A stretch of DNA of 64,000 nt, from the NCBI GenBank assembly GCA_023653785.1, contig JAMKCH010078402.1, positions 1 to 64,000 on the forward strand, in the 5' to 3' direction. Of the stretch, positions 50,901 through 55,502 are shown in pieces; position 1 is the stretch's first letter; every line of letters starts with the position of its first letter. The stretch comes from Ophioderma brevispina (Eukaryota > Echinodermata > Ophiuroidea > Amphilepidida > Ophiodermatidae). Under the pieces are notes generated by a model. That model had not been told where the DNA came from and did no database searches. It worked only from the letters and a program-made list of their open reading frames with translations. The translations under genes and the position numbers were made by a program.

Positions 50901-53900
50901 TTATTCACGTATTTAGAACGGGTCCCGCAAGGGGTAAAAACTCACTGCAAATTAGTTGGCAACAAAATCAGTTTTAAAAAAAAAAAACTCGCCAAAAACT
51001 GGTCCATTTAGGGGTTATATTTTCACTGAAATTGTTTCCCGTTAGGGGTCACTTCAGAACCCCTGGAACTGGAACGAGCATGGGTACCCAAACAAACCAC
51101 TGAGAAAACCACCCCGGATTGGGCTTGTGCAGCAATGGTGATGAGGCGTGACTGGCTGGTAACACAAAGACGACGCACGAGGTGTGTGAATGTCTGTCTT
51201 GTTGTGGGTACTGTCCAACGCCCACTGGTGGGGCCAACCGGGACAGACTTGGTACCTAGTAGAGGGTTGAGTGCACGGTAACAGACCCGCGGATGATCCC
51301 ACTCTTTTCGATAAAGGTCGGCAACCTTTTACGTGCTCAGGATTGACTCCACTGACACACGGGGACCAACAGCTTTACATGACTCTTCGAACCATGAGGC
51401 GCCGGTGCACCCATTGCATTATCATGCCAGTTCGCAATGGGGTGGCGAGCGGGAGAAATTCCATATTCACAATACAACAAAGCTGCATGATTATGCAATT
51501 TCCAATTTAGGAATATTTGAGTAAGAAACCCGACTCTTGCGGGGATCGAACCAGGGACGCTTATTGTGATCTGATCCCGTCGACGGTTCAGTGACTTAGA
51601 CCGCTAGGCCACCTCGCCCTTCACGAATGACAATCGGTTCTGTTGGCCTATTCATATCACAGGCATGTGGAACTGGGTTTATTAGAATATGTGATTAAAT
51701 ATTATAAATAAGACTCCAGCGCAGTTTGTAAGAATCGTAAAAATGGACCTGACTGAATGAAAAGACATGTTTTTGTAAAAACACTTCCTTTTTGATCAAT
51801 TTCTAAAAACTGAGTTCGCCAAAACACCCTTAAAGGGGACTAAGGCATGGAAAAAAAAATTGACATAATGAAGGACCCTTACTGAAACACTTCATGAGTT
51901 TGAACAATTTGGATTTTACAGTCTGTAAAAACAGTAAAAGCAGGAAGAGTCGGGGGGGTGGGGGCGGGGGGGGGGGGACGGAAGGGGGGGAAGACCCGGC
52001 GGGGGGGGGGGGGTGAAGGGGTGGAGACCTGAAGAGGTGGCGTTGTGGCATATGGTCCCCTTAATGGGCTCATAGCTCACATTTGCATTTTTGCTTGCCC
52101 AAAAGCACATGGGTGCTATTGCCCTGTTGGAGTTGCTCTTAGACAGCACATGGGTTTCAATTCATACGCATCCGCAACCCTGGTTGCAGAATTCCTTGAA
52201 CTTGTTCTGTGTACCGCCAGGTGCTACTATCATTCTTGGCCCTGTGAACAAAACAAAAGGGAAAAAAAAAGAAAATAACAATTGCACTTGAAATCATATG
52301 CCCCAAGTAATGAAAATAGAAGTTTTTTATTTCAAGTAAGTTGGTATTTAGAGAATAAAGGTATGATTTCGGGAACCGGTACTTTCTTTATAAACGAAAT
52401 GTGAACCAAGGGATCCCATTATTTTTAAGTGGAAGAACCGAGCCGGAGGCCGAGTTTCTGCAATGCCAAAATTCCTCGGTTTCAATTCTTAACATGCTTT
52501 ATCATTTAGTTCATTTTAACCTAATTTCCCCATTCACGATACTTTACCGCTTAAATATATACAACAAGAAAGGACTGCACCACCAATGAGCAACAATCGA
52601 ACAACCCAATGAACTCAACGATCACGCAAACACGACGCAAATCGTTGCAGGCGGGTGCGAACGTAGCAAAACGTGGTATTTACGCGAGCGCTTCATCTAA
52701 AAATAAAACGTCAATACGCAGCGCGTACACCTGGGTTCATTGTCACATTGAACCCGGGCATCAGCCATGACTTTGCTTATATTTTGACAGCTGTTTTAGA
52801 ATTTCTGATAATTGACATGGGTGCTGAACTCCTGAATTGGGAAACCATTTCTGTGTGTATAAAACGCGCCTTTTAATTGGGACACTCCATCTGATAATCA
52901 GGACATTTTTGATCAATTATTACTTGATTTCAAATAAAAAAAACCACGAATGTGGGGTGTATTTTAACCTGAAAATATATCATGCCTTTCATTCATTTTT
53001 TTTTAAACTTGTGTCATGTATAAATGTATCTGGCTCCTAGTGTCTTTGTATACTTCTCTGAATTTGGCAGTTCTGGTTAATCAGGATATTTTCTTTACTC
53101 TCCCAAGATGTCCCCAATTTACGTCAGAGTCACTGGACAATAGACCAGTGGCCCATCACAATAGCGGGAAATCGTGGCAGTATTAATTTTTTGCCTATTT
53201 TAACTTTGGAATAGTTTTGGGTTTAATTCATGGTTTCAAAGAGCCACACATTAAACCTATTGTTCCAAAGTATTTTTACGGCTTTTCAATTTGTGTGCGC
53301 TTTGCAAGTAACTGCAAAAAAATCCTGCTGAATGGCAAGACGTAATTGCAATTCAGATACAACAGAAACACTAAATAGACATACAACTTATTTATTGCGA
53401 ACGCTAAATAAACATTGAAATATGCTTTATTAAATATTACACAATAATAAGAACACATTGAAAAGTGAGTGAAAAGCACAGTGTATATAATATTAAGCAA
53501 GAGATTTGAGGTAATTTTTGCTCGGTTTGATATGATCCACATAAATGTTTAATGAGAGAAGAAATATGAATGGACAAAAATCATGAATTGATATTTGTCA
53601 TTGCACGGTGCATATGATGGGTACCCGTGTGATTTAATTTAATGGGTGGGGTGCATCTCTTCGTTAAGGAAACATTTACTGCATGGGATTCATGATGTAT
53701 TCACCTTTTTTGTAAAAACTGCCTACTGTAATAAATATTTTAATTGGGTTAATGTATGCATATTTTTAGTTTCTTGGGTGGTGGAATGCAAGAGGTGAAG
53801 AGGGCGATAGGAGAAAGAAGGATGGCATTTGGGCCATTCTTCGGTCACGTTTGTGACCTAAAATGCGGAAACTTTTGATTTTCAACCCAATGCTGTTTTG

Positions 53901-55502
53901 CCAGTATAACCAATTGCCTATTACTTTTTGTATAAGAAGAATCCTAGAACAAACTAACCAAAAAATATTTCCACTTTCGCCAGATTGGGTATTTTGTCAT
54001 GCGGGGCATATAGAGTTCCGCGTCACGTTTGTGAACGAAACTCTGGCGGGTCTTGTGCCATACTCGTCGTCAAACTGAGCCGCGTGCATGATTTTGGCAA
54101 TGCGCTTGATTAAGCTAAAAAAATATTAGCCAAGGGGTAGATTGGGTCAACTAAAAAAAAATTGTATACTCCTGTACACCTTTTGTATGTTTTGTAAGGA
54201 ACTTTTCCATAGCACTAATGGTATTCATTCTTTGCAATCATGATTAAGATATCTTCATCCTTGGAAAGATGGAAAAAGCAAGTGGAGGAGGAGAGGTAGG
54301 AGGGTTGGGTTGAGGCTGGAGGTGCATTGAATCGGGTGAGTGGAAGAAGGAGTAATGTGCGGTCTGTGCCAGTGTGGGTGGAATACGGCAACTGTTACGT
54401 GGACAAAAGGACGGATTACTACTACTACTGTGCATTGGCCAAAAATCATGCACTTGTCAGAATCTTCATCCTTGTATTATGTTTTGGGAAGTTAAAATGT
54501 TAAGTTATATTGTCTTGGCCTTGAGCGCCTTTCTTTGACGGATATGTGCGCTTTATAAATTTCTTATGATTATTAAAATACATGGTTAATGTAATGAAAA
54601 AAAGTAGTGCGGTCTATAACAAGGATGACTGGTCTTGGGAGGGTTAGAAAAAAGCACGGGTTAGGTTTCTGGGCCGCTACACAGGAAATTTATTTTTGGG
54701 GGGTATGGATTCAAAAAAAGTGGATTTTTTTGCTTAAAAGTGGACCTAACCCTAAAATGGTCCTTTTTTGTACTTTTGAACAATTCCAACCAAAAAGTGA
54801 TTTTCTTGTCAAAACTTCTTATTTTTTTACTTTTATTAAAAGGAGTGCACTTCAACTGTAGCTTGGATCAAGATGGTTTGATCTTTTTTGGAAGGACTTC
54901 AAGGGCAAGTGCTTTGCGAACTCCAAGATTGATCTTGCTGAGCATTGCCGATCCACGACCCAAGATATTTGAAGTCAATCACTCCAAGTTTGCTGCCATC
55001 AACCGAAGAGTTCATACATCAACTGTGAAAAGTTGCTCCGCGTAATCCTGTCTATGCAGTATCGCTGCATGGACTATACCATGACGAATCGGGATACACA
55101 AGAGAATACAGTGAATTTTGAAATCAATCGTACACCTTTTGTGCAGCCCTAACCCTGCAGAATTCAACGGAGAGTCAGTTGTGGGTTGATTAAGTAGATA
55201 CTTCAAACTCTTACCCTTTAACTCTTGGCACAATGTGAGCAACGTCTTGAGTCGTTTGGTGAATTCCGTCACGCAACCCTGTGAGCAGAACTCCTGCGCT
55301 GTTCCCGGTCTGATATCCTTGGTGAACTTGCCGCGTGCCGCCTGACTGATGAGCCAATTGCAGTACTCGCAGATGCTCGTCTGCGAATTCGGGAAGTTGG
55401 TGAGGCAGTTCGCGTGAACAGAACGGCTGCGAGCCCCATCCCAGTGTTGGTGGTACTGGTGATGGTGCTTGCATTCTGTACCGGGACGTTATTCTCTGGA
55501 AC
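19669..55502 (-). CDS. ZMYM-like: ZMYM2/3/4-like MYM-type zinc-finger gene (whole span)
   Basis: The span of all recognised exons, listed separately. The order of parts is that of vertebrate ZMYM2, ZMYM3 and ZMYM4: a tandem series of MYM (TRASH-like) fingers with Cys-x2-Cys and Phe-Cys-x3-Cys pairs, a Pro-rich linker, a stretch rich in Val-Pro-Ile/Val-Pro-Met, and the conserved C-terminal domain containing an Asn-Gly-Glu-Lys-Phe-Ser-Pro-Asp core. Family members are nuclear proteins; ZMYM2 and ZMYM3 associate with LSD1/CoREST/HDAC chromatin complexes (family knowledge). Introns are long (up to 13.5 kb) and full of transposons. The start codon and promoter lie upstream of 55.5 kb or outside the window. 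At least one finger exon between 41.7 and 55.2 kb is missing, and the terminal exon was not found. Several exons carry frame disruptions. The paralogue cannot be assigned. Confidence 0.9.
20179..20795 (-). CDS. ZMYM-like: ZMYM-like exon(s): core of the C-terminal (DUF3504-type) domain
   Basis: On the minus strand an open stretch reads SVGINAFRCF, then EELYYGLCRFVRKRCQPNGE, then KFSPDMLLL, ending MLKDW. This is the domain at the C terminus of ZMYM2/3/4 and QRICH1. It should continue into a Leu-Trp and a Val-Glu-Gln-His segment. Both are present, but in shifted frames: FLDEETLWHSKEDW lies in one frame after an in-frame TAG near 20405, and KCLQVKRVEQHKELAF lies in a second frame near 20260-20310. 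At least two or three indels are therefore needed. The likely donor GTAAGA lies at 20173-20178. The upstream boundary at about 20795 (acceptor CCACCCCCAG) is an estimate, and an internal intron cannot be excluded. Confidence 0.8.
20796..21564. other. Intron sequence
   Basis: No feature recognised apart from short AT-rich repeats (TTTTCAGATTTT motifs near 20985-21035). Open frames at 21137-21388 on both strands are not supported. Confidence 0.4.
21565..21918. mobile_element. TTAA-flanked MITE, family A (354 bp)
   Basis: TTAAAGGTGCCAACAAG at the left; the complement of the right end reads TTAAAGTGCAACGAAGATTT. The interior AGCTTAATCCTTACAGATGG and TAAAGCTTTACACCAGTG match the 11086-11438 copy. 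Its length is nearly identical to that copy. Confidence 0.85.
22126..22275 (-). CDS. ZMYM-like: Possible ZMYM-like linker exon before the C-terminal domain
   Basis: The acceptor GGATTTCTCAG precedes 22275 and the donor GTAATA follows 22126. The first part, in phase with the preceding Val-Pro exon (which ends in Ile-Lys-Glu, phase 0), reads EKRLLKRIHDTIQH. Another frame then reads AEYIIPTDIRAKTLTMASEM, which resembles the family segment of type Ile-Pro-x-Asp-Pro-x-Glu-Ala-Asp-x-Leu-x-Met-Ala-x-Met found at this place. A frameshift between the two would be required. Position and phase support it, but the similarity is short. Confidence 0.5.
22600..22745. repeat. Short G-rich dispersed repeat with inverted ends
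   Basis: GGCGGATCCAGGATTTGAAA at the left and CCCTCCCTGGATCCGCGCC at the right form inverted ends. The interior has AAAATGG and ACCGGG runs. It resembles miniature elements common in marine invertebrates. No coding content. Confidence 0.65.
23640..23871. repeat. G-rich dispersed repeat followed by a 75-base poly-A run
   Basis: Homologous to 61024-61220: both carry CAGACCTTTG, then GGGGTGCC(A/G)AGG, then a (G/A)TCCTTCTCCAT stretch in the same order. It ends in an uninterrupted A run at 23797-23871, which produces a meaningless poly-Lys or poly-Phe open frame. The A run may be a retrotransposition tail or an expanded microsatellite. Confidence 0.8.
24310..24488 (-). CDS. ZMYM-like: ZMYM-like exon: Val-Pro-rich segment
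   Basis: The acceptor CTCTAATTGCAG precedes 24488; the donor GTGAGT is at 24304-24309. With the last base of the upstream exon completing the first codon (Asp), it reads DGPRHPILLPIPVPIYIPVP, then MQMYTTPVPFPV, then PVPVPMFIPV, ending in DRLIKTIKE in phase 0. Alternating Pro with Val, Ile or Met is diagnostic for the segment between the fingers and the C-terminal domain in ZMYM2/3/4, and the closing Ile-Lys-Lys/Thr-Ile helix is also expected. No frame breaks. Phase agreement with the 28.1 kb exon shows that they are joined. Confidence 0.92.
24489..26317. other. Intron sequence, no firm feature
   Basis: A 37-residue frame at 25092-25205 (+) begins MAQHIIAEEGQISDFFLRFE and is flanked by CpG-richer sequence. 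I cannot link it to other exons and do not call it. A G-run near 24205 and T-runs are the only simple repeats. Confidence 0.4.
26318..26528. mobile_element. Truncated TTAA MITE, family A
   Basis: The right two-thirds matches the copies at 11086 and 21565 (TTCTCAGCTTAATCCTTTCAG, then GATGGAAAGCTTTACATCAG, ending GCACCTTTAA). The left end is missing: sequence after TTAAAAGAGAGAACAGAAGG corresponds to the middle of the full-length copies. Confidence 0.8.
26924..26978. repeat. 55-base poly-A run
   Basis: An uninterrupted A run following TGTTTTGGT. No retrotransposon body is recognised upstream. Confidence 0.95.
27353..27490. repeat. Near-perfect palindrome, about 60 bp arms
   Basis: The left arm starts TTATCCCCTGTTTGTTC and passes ATCTATGGTTTGTTTCCAAT; the right arm is its complement (ATTGGAAACAAACCATAGAT, ending GAACAAACAGGGGATAA). 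A loop of about 14 bases (TTCGGCTATCGCC) separates them. Only a few mismatches or indels are seen. Probably a fold-back element inserted in the intron. Confidence 0.9.
28079..28300 (-). CDS. ZMYM-like: ZMYM-like exon: Pro-rich linker and last Cys motif
   Basis: The acceptor TTTTTTCCTATTTCAG precedes 28300; the donor GTATG is at 28074-28078. It reads TKTVYRAPAPVAKATKQTQ, then a Pro run (KPPPPPPAPLPPAPK), then MVRNKITLCKPFTQTKSVSC and HQHKSCQT. ZMYM2/3/4 have the same Asn-Lys/Cys-Lys-Pro segment and a Cys-Gln-Thr-(Asp/Glu) junction directly before the Val-Pro exon. It is intact, uses two bases at the start and one at the end, and so joins the 24.3 kb exon in frame. The upstream phase does not match the 33.9 kb exon, because that exon is frame-disrupted or a small exon lies between. 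Confidence 0.88.
28405..28620 (+). mobile_element. LINE 3' fragment: C-terminal Cys motif of a non-LTR polymerase
   Basis: The plus strand reads WGYLEADQDTTCGCGTAPQT, then MEHLLVCPLLEQQCTNLV. A Cys-x-Cys-Gly, Glu-His-Leu-Leu and Cys-Pro order is the usual tail of non-LTR retrotransposon reverse transcriptases. A stop follows at His-Ile. No other part of the element is present. Confidence 0.75.
29160..29310 (+). mobile_element. Second copy of the same LINE tail
   Basis: GGAGCAACAATGCACAA and TTCAGTGAAGCAGCCAGA match 28520-28565, as does the CATCTCTGGCTGGA(A/T)CATAT stretch. The Cys motif upstream is lost. The open frames on both strands here are incidental. Confidence 0.75.
29311..29925. other. 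Intron sequence
   Basis: AT-rich. No gene, exon or repeat recognised. Confidence 0.4.
29930..30110. repeat. GC-rich dispersed repeat core
   Basis: Contains GGGGTCCAGGGGCAATGCCC and CGAGGGGACGAAGCCCCTCG, each a local palindrome, in a GC-rich island unlike the AT-rich surroundings. This type of short palindromic GC block recurs in many invertebrate genomes. Not coding. Confidence 0.6.
30956..31241. mobile_element. MITE with TTAT target duplication (286 bp)
   Basis: The left end GGGTTGGTATTGGACCAAAT and the complement of the right end GGGTGTATTGGACCAAACC are terminal inverted repeats; AGAAAGACAGAGCA pairs with GAAAGACTGAGCAG. TTAT flanks both sides (30952-30955 and 31242-31245). A TTA or TWA core target fits a Harbinger/PIF origin, but the superfamily is inferred. 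The 110-residue open frame across it is incidental. Confidence 0.8.
31835..32100. repeat. Dispersed repeat with GGCC(C/T)GTAG ends
   Basis: TTAGGCCCGTAGCCAGGATTTT at the left and CATGACTATAGGCCCGACT at the right. G-run and T-run near the left end, GGGGTGCCCCCAGCCTCC near the right. A common miniature repeat type in marine invertebrates, with a non-coding interior. Confidence 0.6.
32536..32857. mobile_element. MITE with TGGCAGCCAAG ends (322 bp)
   Basis: TGGCAGCCAAG starts the element and CTTGGCTGCCA ends it. The interior contains a hairpin, GTCGTGGGAACACCCATGGC. A diverged copy lies at 39787-40115 with the same internal order (TTCTTATTCCAAAAC(A/T)GTTGGAG, then GGGAACACCCATG). Confidence 0.82.
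32922..33522. mobile_element. MITE with CTCAGA-GGTGT ends, with internal insertion
   Basis: CTCAGAGGGTGTATTGAGTC at the left and CTCAGACGGTGTTTTGAACC read inward from the right are inverted repeats, each followed by a CCCACAATGCA-like motif. Related copies lie at 56555-56839, and without clear ends at about 47450-47730 and 50085-50350. Compared with those, this copy has about 300 extra bases (about 33050-33350), probably a later insertion. Confidence 0.8.
33857..34061 (-). CDS. ZMYM-like: ZMYM-like exon: last MYM finger plus Gln-rich linker, frame-disrupted
   Basis: The acceptor CTTCACAATCCCACAG precedes 34061 and the donor GTGAGT is at 33851-33856. In phase with the 35.5 kb exon it begins RCDGCKLMGRTLSEIIH, the first half of a MYM finger. 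Its second half is present but scattered over frames: WRDEIRR in one, then FCEP-type sequence, then CLLFYTQQNIPNM in another, then VTTQGQVQIQGGTQQPVI. About four small indels would be needed. Neighbouring exons are intact, so local assembly error or a damaged allele are both possible. Confidence 0.82.
34395..34750. repeat. Tandem pair of a LINE-like tail, about 170 bp each
   Basis: Both copies carry GGTTTCCCAA(A)GGCTAGGCC, CTGTGGATTGG(C/T)GTCAGGA, TCCTCACAGCAGTATTGCTG and GAGGTGTATCCGGC in the same order. They begin near 34410 and 34590. Such sequence is common as the 3' part of non-LTR elements; the assignment is inference. Confidence 0.8.
35495..35675 (-). CDS. ZMYM-like: ZMYM-like exon: second half of one MYM finger plus the next
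   Basis: The acceptor TCACTTATCTATACAG precedes 35675; the donor GTAGTG follows 35495. Joined to the 36.7 kb exon it completes FCSEGCKLLFKQQFAQ, then starts the next finger with LKCIVCDYCAQTCRS and ends RRRFCGIACRDKYDKWFNKT. The Cys pairs and the aromatic residue before the second pair fit MYM fingers. It is intact, takes two bases from the previous exon's split codon, and leaves a two-base split Arg codon that the 33.9 kb exon completes. Confidence 0.93.
36691..36790 (-). CDS. ZMYM-like: ZMYM-like exon: first part of a MYM finger
   Basis: The acceptor ATTGTTTTTCAG precedes 36790; the donor GTAAGC follows 36691. It reads SNSVVVECDYCHLEKILHDR, then SFFSGMAKSFCSE, and ends one base into a Gly codon completed by the 35.5 kb exon. 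The finger is therefore split by an intron between its two Cys pairs at Phe-Cys-Ser-Glu/Gly-Cys. Intact; phase 0 at the start matches the end of the 38.9 kb exon. Confidence 0.92.
37029..37747 (+). mobile_element. piggyBac-like non-autonomous element (719 bp) with decayed transposase start
   Basis: TTAACCCTTTGAACCCGACG at the left is mirrored by the right end, which read inward is TTAACCCTTTGAACCCTACC. TTAA is the target site on both sides. Inside, near 37350, comes MLDYSDSNEEVRYY followed by a stop. Further acidic stretches in other frames (NLEDFETETDIEDAW, then SESDNDVPAAAIRWGRDRG) look like the acidic N terminus of piggyBac transposases. The catalytic DDE part is absent, so this is an internal deletion derivative. 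The Arg-Gly/Cys-rich subterminal repeats (ACGCGCCGCTTGACCGGCTC and ATGCGCCGCTGGACTGGCTC) are tandem. Confidence 0.8.
37748..38298. other. Intron sequence
   Basis: No exon or repeat recognised. Confidence 0.4.
38299..38481. repeat. Near-perfect 183 bp palindrome
   Basis: The left arm runs GAGAATAAAAGATGAGATTT, GTTTTGGCCACCTTAGATGG, ATAATGGATGGGCATCCAAT; the right arm is the complement, ending AAATCTCATCTTTTATTCTC. The centre is GATGCCGGCGCAGCCGGTAT, giving essentially no loop. About three mismatches over 90-base arms. It lies just downstream of the 38.9 kb exon, so the transcript would form a long hairpin in this intron. Confidence 0.93.
38866..39199 (-). CDS. ZMYM-like: ZMYM-like exon: two MYM fingers
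   Basis: The acceptor TTTTACGTTACCAG precedes 39199; the donor GTAAGA follows 38866. After the split Arg codon it reads AAATKAPTKAQPASG, then finger one (CDHCNKNQRPLYHL, with NFCSYPCVIAF), then finger two (LKCAFCSTGF, with LFCTQGCFDEFKR). Both have Cys-x2-Cys and Phe-Cys-x3-Cys pairs at MYM spacing. It is intact over 111 codons and ends in phase 0. Reading past the donor runs into intron. This is the longest clean exon in the window and the best anchor for homology searches. Confidence 0.94.
39290..39570. repeat. Dispersed repeat, copy of 12734-13110
   Basis: Begins with the TCAGTGATTTGCTAAATCAGAA stretch and contains ATATTTTGACTCTTTCAG followed by GGATCACTGATA, in the same order as the copy at 12.7-13.1 kb. 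Ends not defined. Confidence 0.65.
39658..39785. repeat. Minisatellite, about 34 bp unit, four copies
   Basis: Units of the type GGCATTAGGGCAGAGTTGAC followed by TAATCCCCTTCTA are repeated head to tail with few changes, ending at TTATCCCC. Confidence 0.9.
39787..40115. mobile_element. Diverged copy of the TGGCAGCCAAG MITE
   Basis: Aligns along its length with 32536-32857. The ends GCGGCCAAGAAA and GGCTTCGCCACC are degraded relatives of the inverted repeats. The internal hairpin GGGTCATGGGAACACCCATG is better preserved than in the other copy. Confidence 0.75.
40219..40361 (-). CDS. ZMYM-like: ZMYM-like exon: one MYM finger
   Basis: It starts after AAACACCGTCGACAG with Val-Pro-Cys-Phe-Asn-Cys in phase 0, matching the end of the 41.5 kb exon; the donor GTAAGG follows 40219. 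It reads VPCFNCKLPSTNHNMIEE, then GDIRLFCTMQCLQKARAKPA, and ends PTIT plus two bases of an Arg codon completed by the 38.9 kb exon. The Cys-x2-Cys and Phe-Cys-x3-Cys pairs are present and it is intact. The polypyrimidine tract is weak, so an acceptor a few codons upstream is possible. Confidence 0.9.
40362..41478. other. Intron with degenerate repeat copies
   Basis: The region 40515-40990 repeats a motif of the type CACCCAAAGACCCC(C)TATTTT(T) many times with substitutions (near 40618, 40783, 40855, 40920), a degenerate tandem repeat. At 41044-41330 an inverted pair, AAGGTCCGTTCATACTTCAAC and AGAGTTAAGTGTGAACGGACC, brackets CTGCAATGCAAGTGCAAGTG-type sequence; this looks like a MITE of about 285 bp. 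No exon. Confidence 0.6.
41045..41322. mobile_element. Probable MITE with AAGGTCCGTTCA ends
   Basis: AAGGTCCGTTCATACTT at the left and AAGTGTGAACGGACCTTT at the right are inverted. The interior is rich in GCAGT and TGCAA words. No coding content; superfamily not assigned. Confidence 0.72.
41479..41685 (-). CDS. ZMYM-like: ZMYM-like exon: end of one MYM finger plus a full one
   Basis: The acceptor CAATCCCATCCACAG precedes 41685; the donor GTAATT follows 41479. It is 207 bases, phase 0 at both ends. It reads VKHEINFQNIIHRLCSNECF (second half of a finger), then LNFCEQCGVICYNENLVPNV, then MRRFCSQRCLGEYK (a complete finger). No frame breaks. The first half of the leading finger, with its Cys-x2-Cys, must be on a preceding exon that I could not find. 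The 55.2 kb exon ends in a different phase, so at least one exon lies between. Confidence 0.92.
41686..43975. other. Intron sequence
   Basis: No exon recognised. A somewhat CpG-richer patch lies at 43225-43370. Nothing else supported. Confidence 0.4.
43976..45000. mobile_element. About 1 kb fold-back element with long inverted arms
   Basis: The left arm (about 43985-44300) and right arm (about 44680-44990) are complementary over several hundred bases. Examples: TTTCCCCAATATCAG-type sequence, AACTGGCACATTTTCTT versus AAGAAAATGTGCCAG, GGTTTTCCC(T)TAGCCCC pairs, and GACTATGGGGC versus GCCCCATAGTC. About 350 bases separate the arms. Copies diverge by indels. Superfamily not determined. Confidence 0.8.
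45523..45820. mobile_element. MITE with about 80 bp inverted arms (298 bp)
   Basis: Left: CTCGAGGGTTGACAATCAGA, CGGACGTAACTCAGCACTAA, then AATATTAAAGAATTTCTTTA. Right arm: the complement, ending GTCAACCCTCGA. The core ATTAAAGAATTTCTTTAAT is itself palindromic. Terminal repeats are well conserved, suggesting a recent insertion. Confidence 0.85.
45821..46820. other. Intron sequence
   Basis: AT-rich. No exon, RNA gene or repeat end recognised. Confidence 0.4.
48378..48456 (-). repeat. tRNA-derived SINE head in copy 1
   Basis: The minus strand reads GGCGAGGTGGCCGAGGGTCT, then AAGGCACTGAACCG, and later CTGGGTCGAGCCCC. The A box and B box resemble a class II (Ser/Leu-like) tRNA. Arms are disrupted, so it is a SINE piece rather than a functional tRNA. 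Confidence 0.65.
48645..48853. mobile_element. TTAA MITE, family D, copy 1
   Basis: TTAAAGGGACATACATGGC at the left; the right end, read inward, is TCAAGGGACATAATTCC. The right target site has decayed to TTGA. The interior has a long G-rich run (48783-48825). It is homologous to 51830-52064. Confidence 0.72.
50603..51122. mobile_element. 520 bp MITE inserted in copy 2 with GCTT duplication
   Basis: The exact insertion is shown by copy 1, which reads GTGCATGTGCTTGTGCAGCA without it. Ends: CCGGGTGGGGGTTGG at the left. The right side, read inward, gives CCGGGGTGGTTTTCTC then TTTGGGTACCCATGCTCG, mirroring GGGTACCCATGCTAG near 50637. GCTT is present on both sides (50599-50602 and 51123-51126). 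The interior has two GCGGGACTA/TAGTCCCGC inverted words. Superfamily unassigned. Confidence 0.82.
51536..51618 (-). repeat. tRNA-derived SINE head in copy 2
   Basis: The minus strand reads GGCGAGGTGGCCTAGCGGTC, TAAGTCACTGAACCG and GGTTCGATCCCCGCAAGAG. The B box is perfect here, better than in copy 1. Confidence 0.7.
51830..52064. mobile_element. TTAA MITE, family D, copy 2
   Basis: TTAAAGGGGACTAAGGC at the left and TTAAGGGGACCATATGCC read from the right. TTAA is intact at both ends. It contains long G runs (51953-52015), which give Pro-rich antisense open frames of no significance. Confidence 0.75.
52801..54865. other. Intron sequence
   Basis: No exon or repeat ends recognised. The missing finger exon may lie here or at 41.7-46.8 kb. 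Confidence 0.4.
54880..55040 (-). mobile_element. LINE reverse-transcriptase fragment
   Basis: The minus strand reads GSKLGVIDFKYLGSWIGNAQ and, one frame over, INLGVRKALALEVLPKKIKP. Phe-Lys-Tyr-Leu-Gly-Ser followed by a short gap and Ile-(x)n-Arg-Lys-Ala is the post-catalytic part of non-LTR reverse transcriptases. One frameshift and a terminal stop mark it as dead. The longer plus-strand open frame over it is antisense. Confidence 0.72.
55215..55502 (-). CDS. ZMYM-like: ZMYM-like exon: MYM finger, most 5' exon found, frame-disrupted
   Basis: The acceptor ATTCTGTTTACAG precedes 55502; the donor GTAAGA follows 55215. The 3' half reads VHANCLTNFPNSQTS, then ICEYCNWLISQAARGKFTKD, then EFCSQGCVTEFTKRLKTLL, a complete MYM finger in one frame. 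Just upstream, another frame reads GWGSQPFCSRE, which should run directly into CLTNF; one extra base separates them. The first 80 bases are open in two frames (VPENNVPVQNASTITSTT is the more family-like reading), so a second shift is likely. The exon ends one base into a codon, which does not match the start of the 41.5 kb exon. Confidence 0.82.

Larger units (their letters stand above)
49391..52800 (+). repeat. Composite repeat, tandem copy 2
   Basis: Same order of internal pieces as copy 1, plus a 520 bp insertion (50603-51122) absent from copy 1. The right end continues through CACCACCAATGAGCAAC to the terminal GACAGCTGTTTTAGAATT, shared with 1-275 and inverted at 56880. The two copies differ by many one-base indels as well as substitutions. 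The direct junction with copy 1 at about 49390 indicates tandem duplication. Confidence 0.85.

Noticed and set aside
51536..51618. Functional tRNA gene on the minus strand
   Set aside because: It has an A box and a perfect B box, but arms and anticodon region do not fold properly and a near copy lies in the other repeat unit, so it is a SINE head.
52801..54865. Search for the missing MYM exon
   Set aside because: No minus-strand Cys-x2-Cys segment with proper splice sites and phase was found by eye, so nothing is reported as an exon here.
54740..55045. 101-residue plus-strand open frame
   Set aside because: It is antisense to a LINE reverse-transcriptase fragment whose motifs (FKYLGSWI) read on the minus strand.
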